A stretch of 64,000 nucleotides of DNA, taken from the NCBI RefSeq assembly GCF_009389715.1, contig NC_052402.1, positions 24,066,013 to 24,130,012 of the forward strand. Reading direction: 5' to 3'. This DNA is from Phoenix dactylifera (lineage: Eukaryota; Streptophyta; Magnoliopsida; Arecales; Arecaceae). Position numbers and translations under genes: made by a program. The notes under the pieces are model-generated. The model searched no databases. It had not been told where the DNA came from and was given only the letters and a program-made list of their open reading frames with translations. Below, in pieces: positions 1 to 10,783 of the stretch; positions within the stretch are counted from its first letter, which is position 1, and every line of letters begins with the position of its first letter.

Positions 1-2780
1 TAAAAGAATCCCAGTATATCAAGAGTCCTCTAAAGGCCTGTTTGCAGAATTTGGCTGGATCGGGAGGGGAAGAGAGTGTTGGAGGAGGCAGGAGGGAGAG
101 GGCAGGAGCTTGAGGACCCGATCCCCATTGGATTAAAATAAAAACTCCTGCCGAGTTAGGGTCTGCATGCGTGCAAACCTTCCTCTAGCACTCTCTTTCC
201 TTCCTGATCTTGCCGGATCTTGTGGACTGCCCCGAACCATGCCCTAAGAGCTAATAAAACCACCTGAACCATTTCATCTAATTGTCACTTAGTAAGTATA
301 AAGAATACTGATGGAGAAAATATTAGACACCTCGATTTTGGATTATACCGACTTCGACAACCACAGTACAAACTAAGGTAGGTAACTTCGGCTCCAGCCG
401 AGGAGCCAACTGACCGAGGTGAATAACTTCGCTTCCGATCAAGGAGCCTATTGACACATGCTGACAGAAATTGATAGTTCTGGCAATCAACCGTCGTGAT
501 AGCGACTGGCCGTTGCGATAGGTCTGCATTTGGCACGTGGTCAATGCTGTACACCGCTCATGCCAAGGCCGTACTACTGGCCGCCACATGACCACTATTG
601 CAGGCCGACCTAGGTCATGACAAGTTTGATTTTTCTATATAAAGGGGCGATCCGGAGGACCTCAGATACATAATGCAATATCATACAATATCACTCATAG
701 AGAGCTACACACTATTAAAATATCTCTTTTATATGTTGCCTCTATATTCTGATTAAGGCAACGGAGGGTCTCCTATCGGAAACTCTCCGACAAGTGGGTT
801 TCTTGTAGGCCAAGTCGGAGGAGACTAGCTTCCTTAGACCTTGGCCAGTTGGTTCAGTTCTTGCCGACTTCAGGAATAGCCGAGCTGCGCTCCAACCTCA
901 GTCCAAAATTTAGTGACAAACAGATTGGGGCTAGAGAAAGGGCCCACCCCCCAGCTACATCGATACTAATAAAGAGAAGAAATTGCCAACATGAGGTCAC
1001 GAGGAGTCCGCGGTGCATCGTATGCTTGGCAACGTCGTGCTTTGACCTCTCGAGGGTCATTACGGAGCATGGAACTTGCTCCGCCAAAACAACCTGCCGT
1101 GCCTGTGGGCAATGAGTAGTTCAACCTACTCATTCAACCAGTGCAGGTGCTGACCACGGTGATCCAGAGCCTACAGCAGGCAGCGGCACGACCGGAACCA
1201 GTCCGGTTGGAATCCGGTTAGCCCAGCCACCACTCTTAGTCGTCAGTGCACCACATGCGCCTAGTTAGCCACCGTTCTCGAGGACGAGACTCAGAGCGTT
1301 CTCACCAAAGTCGACGCACTCAGTGGAGCAATTCTGGTCGGAATGGAAAATGATGCACTCCAAGCCCCCATTCTAACAAGGTCTTCCTCTCCGAGTCATT
1401 CGCCTCCTTGCCATGCGGAGCCCCTGCCCCAGCGGGTTGCCAACCTTGATAGGAGAATCAAGGAGATGGGCTGACAAATTTAGGCCTTCGGGAGATAGGC
1501 TTTGAGGGCGAACAACAATCCCAACTTTTTCTCAGAGCTCCCCTTCACCAAGTGGATCATGGAGGAATTGATCCTACCTCGGTTCAAAATGCCACGAGTA
1601 GGGCCGTATGATGCCACATTGGATCCTCTGAATCACTTAGAGAGCTTCAAAGTTCTCATGATATTGCACGGAGCCATCGATGTCGTCCTTTTCTAGGCCT
1701 TCCCCACAACCCTCTGGAAGGTGGTTTGGTTCTAGTTCTCAAGGCTTCGGCCCAAATCTGTCCACTCTTTCGAGCAACATGCCTGCCCGTTTGCGGTACA
1801 CCGCATCTCTAGCCGAAGGCGGCGTGATGGTTGGGATGCGTTGCTCAACATCAAGCAGAAGGAGAAAGAGACCATCGGAGACTATGTCGCCGCTTCAATG
1901 CGGCGACACTAGAAGTCTGCGACTTAGATCAGTCGGTCGTAATGTCGGTAATCAAGAGCGGGTTACGACTATCGCACCTCCTCTTCTCTTTGCAGAAGCG
2001 CTTCTCCACCATCTTCGCCGAAATGTTGGTGCGAGCAGACAAGTATGCCAACGTGGAGGAAGCCATAGCCTTCCATCATGAGTTTGCTGGCAGGAGACCT
2101 CCTCGAGGGGGCAAGAGGGGGCGCGAGGAGCAAAGAGAGCCGAAGAGTATTTCACCTTGGCATGAAAGGGGCTCATGACGACTCAAGAGCCCCCTCAGAA
2201 GTTCGAAAGGTACACCTCTCTCAATGCCATGAGGATCCAGATCTTCATGGAGATCGAAGGCCAAGGCTACCTACGCCCTCTGCATCGGATAAAGGCTCCA
2301 ACGTTCCAGAGGGACAAGAAGAAGAACCGCCGCTTCTACCGGGACCATGACCACGATACTGAGGAGTGTCTCCAGCTCAAGAATAAGGTCCAGGCAGTCA
2401 TCGAATGCGAATGGTTGGACCGATAATTCCATGCTCAGTGTGACTGAAAAGCGCCTGCCTCAATCTCTGATCCGCCTCCTCCAAAACCATCGTTGGCAGT
2501 TTCACACTATTGCTGACAGTTCCGCCGAGGTCCTAGGCACCTCGAGCAACTGGGCTCCCAAGCAGGCCAAAGTTATCCTAAAGAGGCAAAAATTATCATA
2601 ATTGGTCCATGGGCGCAGCGTGAGCGCATCTCTCCCTCCCACCGTTGTTAAAATGCCTTCCGAGAACCAGGCATCATGGGTCCCGCTTGGACTCCCAAGT
2701 GGCACCCGACCGGGCATCAGGCAGCAGTGTGAAAGGCTTTCTCGGATAGGAGGACATCCAAGTGTACAAAGATTTGGGTG
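1..2780 (+). mobile_element. Ty3/gypsy (Tat-like) LTR retrotransposon remnant, LTR plus gag region
   Basis: The left part looks like an LTR with a promoter: a TATA box (TATATAAAGG) lies near 636-645. It is followed around 905-945 by the LTR/primer-binding junction typical of this lineage, a stretch like ATTTAGTGACAAACAGATTG followed by a diverged TTGGCGC-type site. Downstream, gag-like peptides survive at 1502-1696 (PFTKWIMEE, LPRFKMP, PYDATLDPLNHLESFK) and 2175-2426 (KFERYTSLN, CHFYRDH-like FYRDHDHDTEEC). These match gag of Tat/Retand-type gypsy elements as I know them. No pol and no second LTR are visible before the PPR gene. The element is broken in many places and looks old. Its left edge lies at or beyond the window start. 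A related copy sits at 29.2-32.3 kb. Confidence 0.75.
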
Positions 2781-2885
2781 GTGAACAGGTAGCCGCGGAT
2801 GAGTGGTGCTCCGCTGCTCACCTTCTCCTGCTGCATCAAAGCAAACGATATCACAGAAAAAAAGGTCCTCCCTCCACTCTATGCA

Positions 2886-2893
2886 TATAAAAA
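2886..2893 (+). promoter_or_regulatory. TATA box candidate for the PPR gene
   Basis: TATAAAAA lies 183 bp upstream of the PPR start codon, in a stretch free of retroelement similarity. It would place transcription start near 2915-2925 and give a leader of about 150 nt. Support is position and consensus only. Confidence 0.4.
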
Positions 2894-3075
2894 CCCAACC
2901 TTTTCTTGATTCCTCGATGCAAGTAAAGTCTCTTCATTCCTTGAGGAAAAAAAAAAAACCCCATCTTTGCACTATTAACCTCTAAAACATTGGCCAAAAC
3001 CCTATCTTTCTTCTTCAGCAAAGTTCTCTTTTTTTTCCTGTAGACTTCCCCTTCAAAGAGTATCAAGAAAGGGCC

Positions 3076-4770
3076 ATGTCGGCCTTGCTTCACCCCATCT
3101 CTCGCCTCCTAAGCTCGAAGACCTCGGAGCCCACCAGAACCAAGCCTTGCTTAATCTCCTGCCCCCCAACCCTCCACACTCCCTCCATCAGCAAGGGTTT
3201 TGCCAGGGTTTTAGCATCCACCCACAGCGCCATCTCCCCAAAAGATGCCGCCATTTCTCTCCCCAGCTGGAGGAATGGGAAGAACGAGTCCAGGAGCAGA
3301 GAGATCAGGCTCCATGATGCCTTCCTCTACCTGGAGTACATGGTGGGGAAGGGCCACAAGCCCGACACCGGCCAAGCCGCTCAGCTCTTGTATGATCTCT
3401 GCAAGTCCAATAAGATTCGGAAGGCCGTTCGTGTCATGGAATTGATGCTCACTTCTGGGAGCACCCCCAATTCATCTGTCTATAATTTCTTGGTCAATCA
3501 TTTGTGCAAGAGGGGGAACGTCGGGTACGCAATGCAGCTAGTCGATAAAATGGAGGAGTACGGATGCCCGCCGACCACCATCATCTACAATTCTCTGGTC
3601 CGAGGGCTTTGCATCAATGGAAATTTGCAGCAAAGTTTGCAGCTTCTGGAAAGATTGATGCACAAAGGATTGATACCGAATGTGTTCACTTATTCGTTCT
3701 TGCTAGAGGCCGCTTACAAGGAAAGAGGGGTTGATGTGGCGGTGAGGCTGTTGGATGAGATCATTGCTAAGGGAGGGAGGCCTAATTTAGTCAGTTACAA
3801 TGTATTGCTTACTGGGTACTGCAAGGAGGGTAGGTTGGAAGAGGCGAAACAGCTTTTCAGGAAGTTGCCATCAAAAGGGTTTAGTCCCAACGTTGTGAGC
3901 TACAATATTTTGTTGAGGAGCTTGTGTTATGAGGGGCAGTGGGAGGAGGTGGAGGGGCTTTTGGCTGAGATGGGGGATCGGGGCTGTGCTCCGAGTATTA
4001 TTACATATAATATATTGATAGGTTCGCTTTCTTATCATGGTCGTACAGAGCAAGCGCTTGAGATTTTGGAGGAGATGATGAGGAATCAGTTGAAGCCTGT
4101 CGCCGCAAGCTATAATCCGATAATTGCACGGTATTGTAAAGAGGGGAAGTTAGATATGGTGCTCAAGTGCCTTGATACGATGATGCATCGGCGTTGTTCG
4201 CCTAGTGAAGGGACTTATAATGCAATAGCTGTGCTTTGTGGGGAAGGGAAGGTGGAAGAGGCCTTCTCCATAATCCAAAGCTTGGGGAATAAGCAGAGTT
4301 CTTCTATGCATGAGTTCTATAAAAATGTGATCTCATTCTTGTGTAAGAAAGGGAACACCTTAGCTGCTTTCCAACTATTAAATGAGATGACAAGGCATGG
4401 ATTTACTCCAGATGCATATACTAATTCATCTTTGATTAGGGGTCTCTGTATGGAGGGAATGCTGGATGAGGCAATTGAGATTTTTTCGGTGATGGAGCAA
4501 TATGGTAACAAGCCAGACATAGACAATTATAATGCACTTATACTTGGATTGTGCAAGGCTCAGCGGACAGATCTTGCTTTGGAAATTTATGAAACAATGA
4601 TTGAGAAGGGTTATGTACCAAACGAGACAACATACACAATTCTAGTGGAAGGAATAGCTCATGAGGACGAAATTGATTTGGCTGCAGAGGTGTTGAAAGA
4701 GTTGTACTCTAAACATGCCGTGAGCCAGAATACCATGGAGAGAATCACCATGCAGTATGACTTGGAGTAA
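3076..4770 (+). CDS. P-class pentatricopeptide repeat (PPR) protein, At1g79080-like, plastid-targeted
   Basis: Single-exon gene of 564 codons. The first about 75 residues are rich in Ser, Arg and Pro with few acidic residues, as in a plastid transit peptide. From about residue 97 onward there are some 13 tandem 35-residue PPR motifs with the usual pattern, for example NVVSYNILLRSLCYEGQWEE and NLVSYNVLLTGYCKEG. There are no E, DYW or SMR domains, so it is P-class. Long matches such as LLDEIIAKGG, NLVSYNVLLTG and NETTYTILVEGIAHEDE agree with what I remember of Arabidopsis At1g79080 (chloroplastic, about 576 aa), so orthology is likely. PPR proteins bind organelle RNA one base per repeat; no target is inferred here. 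The start ATG (gggccATGTCGG) precedes the transit peptide. Several repeat codes are non-standard (for example the Asn-Ser in DAYTNSS), but the frame is intact throughout. Confidence 0.95.
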   Translation: MSALLHPISRLLSSKTSEPTRTKPCLISCPPTLHTPSISKGFARVLASTHSAISPKDAAISLPSWRNGKNESRSREIRLHDAFLYLEYMVGKGHKPDTGQAAQLLYDLCKSNKIRKAVRVMELMLTSGSTPNSSVYNFLVNHLCKRGNVGYAMQLVDKMEEYGCPPTTIIYNSLVRGLCINGNLQQSLQLLERLMHKGLIPNVFTYSFLLEAAYKERGVDVAVRLLDEIIAKGGRPNLVSYNVLLTGYCKEGRLEEAKQLFRKLPSKGFSPNVVSYNILLRSLCYEGQWEEVEGLLAEMGDRGCAPSIITYNILIGSLSYHGRTEQALEILEEMMRNQLKPVAASYNPIIARYCKEGKLDMVLKCLDTMMHRRCSPSEGTYNAIAVLCGEGKVEEAFSIIQSLGNKQSSSMHEFYKNVISFLCKKGNTLAAFQLLNEMTRHGFTPDAYTNSSLIRGLCMEGMLDEAIEIFSVMEQYGNKPDIDNYNALILGLCKAQRTDLALEIYETMIEKGYVPNETTYTILVEGIAHEDEIDLAAEVLKELYSKHAVSQNTMERITMQYDLE

Positions 4771-5100
4771 CTTCTGGCAAATTTGAGAATTGCAGCTGCA
4801 GATAAGGGACAAGAATGTTAGTCAATGACCCTATGATTGGTCAAAGCTTGGCCTGCTCTGGCATTAGATTGCAAACATTGGCAGAACATTGACTGTATAG
4901 CTATTTTTGGGTTGTTTTTTGAATCATCATATCTATCTAGACAGTCTTCTGATAATCAGGAACAAACTGAGTTGCTGCTGTAGCATGTAAAAGTACTTTA
5001 ATTGCCAAGTTAGGCAAACTCTCTATTACTAGCATCTTTTATTTTTTCAAGTTTATTTTAGCACTAGAACCAATTCAAAATCTTTTTAAAATCTGTCATC

Positions 5101-5139
5101 CTCTCTCTCTCTCTCTCTCTCTTTGTGTGTGTGTGTGTG
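5101..5139. repeat. Compound microsatellite (CT)n(TG)n
   Basis: About 11 CT units run directly into 8 TG units. It lies 330 bp downstream of the PPR stop codon and is likely length-variable. Confidence 0.95.
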
Positions 5140-8100
5140 CACACAATAAATTCTCTGTCTACCTGGTGATTTTTTATTTTTAAAAACAAGGCACACCTGA
5201 AGTGAACTGAATTAAGAGTTTATGCACGTTTTTTTGCTCATTTCTCTTTCTCATGGAAGATGCAAGGGTTTAGCCTAGTAAGAAGATAAGAAGCAGGATG
5301 GATGGATCGCTGATATTCTGGGTGGGTTTCAGTTCACCATTGTTCCAAGTGACAGTCATCCGACTTCTTATATTTACTGTGATATTAAGTGAATCTGCAT
5401 AGTTCAAAAGATTGTTTTCTTTTCACTGTATTTGGCTGATGTGGGCTACAAAATTAGCAAACTAGAATTGTTTGACTTAGTTATATATATAATGTTTTCT
5501 TGATGTCAATAAAATTTACATTTGGACACTGCAAATGCATGTCTTTAGCATGAGATATACTTCTGTCCAGATGTCCTGCGGTTGCAATTAAACATTTTTA
5601 AACATTATTATGAAGTTTAGGATATAAGCTTATCTTTGCCTATGCTCTGATCAATGTATTCTACACCAATTTTGATGTATATGCTCACCTCATGTTGTGT
5701 GCCTTTGTGAAAAATTACCTGTTTATTTGCAGAGGGTCTCATATAATACTGCATTTCTTTGCTGAATCTCATGCAATGTGCAAAAATACTAGATGATCTA
5801 TCTATGTTTTATTGATACCATAGAAGTCTGTGGAACTTTTGTGCAATTATTGAACAAAGTGGGTTATCTCACAGATTCCTGTGAACAGCTAAGCAACTCA
5901 AAGCACCTATGATGAGGATCCAGTCTCCCACGTGAATCACTTCTGCCTTGACTTAGTGGGTCACATGACCCATTGATGTGATTTACAAGGAGCTGTTGGA
6001 TCTGACCCACAGCCCGATCATAGGTTTGTGCCGTGCTTGATCGTCTGCAGGAAACTACAAGCTGTGCCACATCAGTATGTACCATTTGTGCCAATTTTGA
6101 TTATATGATGCTTTCATTCTGTGGAAAGCATTCAGGTTTTATACGTCTATAGTTGCCTAGTTTCCATGTTAAGCAATATGAGCTCAAGGATTTCGCATTT
6201 CAGAGACAGAATTGTAGTTTCATCCTGTCGTAACCAAAATAGCTGTAAGTTTATTCATTTTTGGGAGGATTGTTTCAGCAAATGCTATGAGCAGTTCATT
6301 GGTCAATTTCTCGCTTTCATAAGCATGGTCTGTTGACTGGCTATATTGTGGCCATCAAGTGCTATAGGATTTTAGTAGGAGCGACTCGCTAATCTATCTA
6401 GAAGCTCATGTTGATCATCCTATTGTTAAGCACTTGAAATCGTGTCAATGCTGTAGCAGCTTTCATGCAAAATTGCATGATAGGTTAAAAGTGACCCATA
6501 AGCCAACCTAGCAAGAATAACTCTCAGCTGTTCCTTAGATGGGCTTGCCCTAGATGTACATTGATAGTGAAGATCTATCAATCAAATTGGAAATTGTCTG
6601 CACCTTTGCTTTATAATTCCTCTTCTCAGAGGCAGGAAAAATTCAGATGCTGATGTAGCACCTGCAAAAACTAGATATGAGAATATGTGCTTCATACCTG
6701 TTGCCAAGCAAATAAAGGTTCTGATAAGATCTTAGATTGCACTCAGTAATCATAGACTTTTTGGTAATGGTGCAATGACTTGAAGATGGTTAATGTACAT
6801 GGTCAATATTTCTGCTGCTATTGTTTGAATTGTGATCGGCAAGGGAAGTTCCAGAGTTACATTTCGGTAATTAGTGCAAGTGGTCGGATTCATAACAATG
6901 TCCTCAGATTAGAAGCGAGCCTAACTAGTTTGCTGCATGACATTTTCTTCCCAGGACCACAACACACCAAATACTATGTTCGCAAAAACTTTTGTTGTTA
7001 AACATTAAATGAGTCACCAAAAATACTCTACAAGTGCACAAGGTGTGTGAAAATACTGTGGAAACTTGAGGTTTCTGAGGGAGCAGATTTGCTATCAAAC
7101 TCTAAAAATTTAGGATACGTATCAGGTGGTGAAATGCCAACTACCTAGTTGACTATAATCTTTCTCTAAATGCTGTTACGTTGATAAAATGGGAGAAGTA
7201 TTTTCCATTAAATGGTCACTAATGAAAGAAAGCTAGAACACAAAGGGTAGATCCAATAATCCTGATTGAAAAAGGTGGAATCTGAATGGCATCATATTAA
7301 TATATAAGGAAGATGAAGTTAGAGGACAGCAAATTGATAGAAGAAGAGAGTTAAGATGATAATAATGGTCACAAGTGTCACCCTCAAGGAAAAAAATTAA
7401 AAAGCTGATTTACCTTGCAAATCATTAACCATTAAGCCCTTTATATTTTCCACCTGTAGTTGCAAGAGATCTAAATATGTATGCCAACAGTGATTTTACT
7501 GATACTCATGCCACCCACTATTTAGTGAAACCACAAAACCTATAAATAATGATCATGAAGAAATATCAAGTTGTCTGATGCCTGAAAACTTACATTGCTT
7601 GTTTTCCAACTTACTCCCATCATGGTACCAAAAGAAATACCCTATAGATCCTGTCCAGTCCATGATGCATGGTGCATACTTACATCATTCTAATTTACAG
7701 AAGGGAAGGCGGCCTCAAATTTAACAGTTGTCATGGCTGTTATGCTTCCACCAGCGAAAGTAGTAGGCTGTAGTGAAGTTGTCCCTACTATCCTATCTCA
7801 AATTAGACCTAGGTGCTTTATATTTGATCTTTACAATGGCCCAAGAGGCTGGAAACTCAAAGTTGAATTGATGCACATGAGAATAATATCAGCAGGATAT
7901 TTCTTGAAAAAAGTCCCAAACAATTCCATTTAACCCAATTGACAGTTTGCCTTTCCATGTCAAGTTTGAAGGCCAAGAAAGTTCAGTGACTACCTTCTAC
8001 AACCTACTTTCATCAAGCTACCAAAGAGATTAACTTGAGAAGTTCAGGATGCACAGTCATTCCATCTATTAAAAGAAACTTGTCCTCAAGTTTGAAACTA

Positions 8101-9599
8101 GTCAGTTTGCAGCAAAGTAAGAAGGATCGTTGAGGTGTGGGTGCTTTAGAACTGACTTTCAAAATTCTCGAGTCTCAAGGAAACAAAAAATGCACTTGAG
8201 AGTAGACGTGAAGAGCAAAATTTCACAGAATCAATAGGTTGCTTTCACTTGTCCAGTTCTAAGGACCCTGACAAAGCTTATTCACCAGACAATTAGCCCA
8301 GCAGCCTTTAAGATTATCACATACCAATGGATAATGAGGTGAAACCTTAGCAGGTCGGATAAGGTTTGCAGCTAATATTAACACAGTCTGTTACATATGC
8401 AAATTCAGAAGATTTGATTACTTTGTACCATATAGTTTTGCTTTGTCATTCTCACCAAAACCCTACAAATTCTTCATGAGAAAGCTAGAAGACTTAGGCT
8501 TACCAAAAAAAAACCAGAAGACTTGATATGAAACCAAAAGGAACTATCACATTGATGCACATCAGATCATCTAGCAATGCACCATGCTGGGTATTCATGA
8601 AATTAGGTGGAATCTAAAATTACGGGTGCATTGGTGCAATGCATCCAAAATATTAGCTTTTATGCTTTATCCATACAATTCACTTGTCAGGAATATAAGA
8701 TGCTAAAACTGCAAATTACAGGATACCATGTATCATCAGCTAAATTTTGGCCAACAAATCTCACCTGAATCTTTCACATTGTTTTCTGTCTATACCACAA
8801 TTCGGAAATGGTGAAAAGTGAGTGGTCAAAATTGAATCTTGAGACATAGTAATCAGTCTACTTCTTCATTTTTCCTATCCTTGCAGTAACCACCTACAGA
8901 AGTATTGTCCCCTGTGGGAAGTTATATTTGTGAAAGAATTGTAAAAGTTTTGAGTTAACTATCTGCTCTTTGGTATTGTTTTTTTGCAGAAGAAAGAAAT
9001 ATCTACTCTTCACCAAATTGACTAAATGCCCCTAAATCACTGTCACTTTAAAACACCTCCTTGTTAAAGTATGCATGCCTACTTTGATGTCATAAATTCA
9101 TCCATCACCTCTGTGTTGGGTGCGGATCAGGTGGTGAGTTGCCTTCTACCTAGATGATTATTATCAGCAAGACCAGATTACAAAAGGGTACAAGGTATCT
9201 TATATTCAGTACTGTGACATATATTTCTGTTATAGCACAGCAATCAGCAACTGCTTCTGGGTGTAAAAACAGGCACCCCCCAGTTGAAACAACACCTTAT
9301 CAAACTTAATTTTGCTTAAGAAGACCTTGACTAGCTGGGTACTTAACAAGTATGATTGTAAAAGAACGTTAACACCAAACCCGAGTCTGTCCTTTTTTGT
9401 TTTAACTTCTACTACTCTGCCTCAGTCCTCTATTCCCTTTATCAAATCAACTTGAGATGTATCTATGCATAAGAAGCAAGGCTCATATGAACTTCTTCAG
9501 GCCATTCTCTTCCCCATACGCAAGACCTTTCCATATCAATATTTAGCAGCAGTCTTATGAGCAAAGTACGTTGTTTCGATACTAGGCCCATATTGGTGC

Positions 9600-9999
9600 C
9601 ACTATTACTATGTCAGTACAATACGATATGAAGGCACTTCAACGTACAAGCATATATTTTTTATATTGTATATCTAAGTTAGTACAGTATGATATGTTCT
9701 GTATTGTTCGGTTTGGTACGGTATAGCGCACTGTTTCTGAGTTTTCATTTTATAGTTATCCTACCTCATCTTTAAAAGCTAACAATATTGTTGGCTAGAC
9801 TGGGCCATTATTACTGTTACTACAGTATAGTATGGAACCAGTTCAACGTACAAGCATATATCGGTACCAAGTTTATACAGCACGATAAGTTCTGTATTGT
9901 CTGATTCGATACAGTATAGCAAACTTTGTTTGAGTTTTCATTTTGTAGTTATCCTACCTCAGCTTTAAAAGCTAACAATATTGTTGGTTAGACTGGGCT
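9600..9999. repeat. 193-bp tandem duplication
   Basis: Two head-to-tail copies with a 193-bp period. GTTCTGTATTG occurs at 9696 and 9889, and the end of the unit (AGACTGGGC) recurs near 9797 and 9992. Shared blocks include CAACGTACAAGCATATAT, GAGTTTTCATTTT and TAAAAGCTAACAATATTGTT. The copies differ at scattered sites, so the duplication is not recent. No coding potential. Confidence 0.85.
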
Positions 10000-10783
10000 T
10001 TCTGTTTCATGTGACTTTCCTGAAAACCTGCTTAAATCAAGAAAAAAATAATAAGTTAAGATGTCACAGGCAAACAAAAAGAAAGTTGAAAACGTTTATG
10101 GACTTCAGAGAGAGCATGGCACGGAGAATGCCCCATGCAAAATACAGCCTCATCTCAGACTAAGTTTTCTGTAACAAAATCCTTAACCTGAGTAAAATTG
10201 ATTTTAGTTGGCAAGACCAAATATCAAGTACTTGAACTCAGTGAAAGGATTATAAATTTTCTCCAGATGTTCTGATTGGATTAGTCTGATGGCTAGGATA
10301 TTAAAATCAACATGCTCTCAACAGAACTGGCTTTGACCTTCTGAAACCTCTATCTTTCTGTCTCAGTACATTGAATTGCTCAACGCTACCAAAGCTTCCA
10401 AGCACAAAGGCTACCAAAGAACTCTTTCTTAATCCTTTTACCTCTTCCAAATCAGCATATAACAATGCTTACCACTGCTGATGTAATACAGGTAAACAAT
10501 GGACCTGCACTAAATATTCGCATCTTAATAGAGAGAGTTTTATAGTATTAGCTCCAAACATAAAGGTATCTTACTCAAGCCTCTAGATAAGTTAAAAACC
10601 AAATACAAGTTCTCTTGCTAGACAAATCAGATGCGCTACTACCCAAAGCTTCAAAACAAGCACTTGGAAAGACAAATGACAAGGCTTTTTCCCCAGGAAC
10701 AACATCCCCACACGAACATGCTTCCAATAGCACATCCAATGAAGAGAGGTGGATCCATAGAGATCGCCCTTGCATTTGCCCAT

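Larger units (their letters stand above)
4771..10560. other. Long intergenic stretch, no gene seen
   Basis: The first few hundred bases are probably the PPR 3' untranslated region. The remainder is AT-rich with only short open frames lacking composition or family resemblance (for example 5864-6094 minus and 6121-6336 plus). A compound microsatellite lies at 5101-5139 and a tandem duplication at 9600-9999. Two short, diverged copies of a motif (atcaggtggtga...gcc...ctacctag) appear near 7120 and 9125, suggesting old repeat material. I see no RNA gene. Confidence 0.6.

Noticed and set aside
5864-6094. Minus-strand 76-codon ORF downstream of the PPR gene
   Set aside because: No recognisable family and no promoter; the surrounding DNA looks non-coding.
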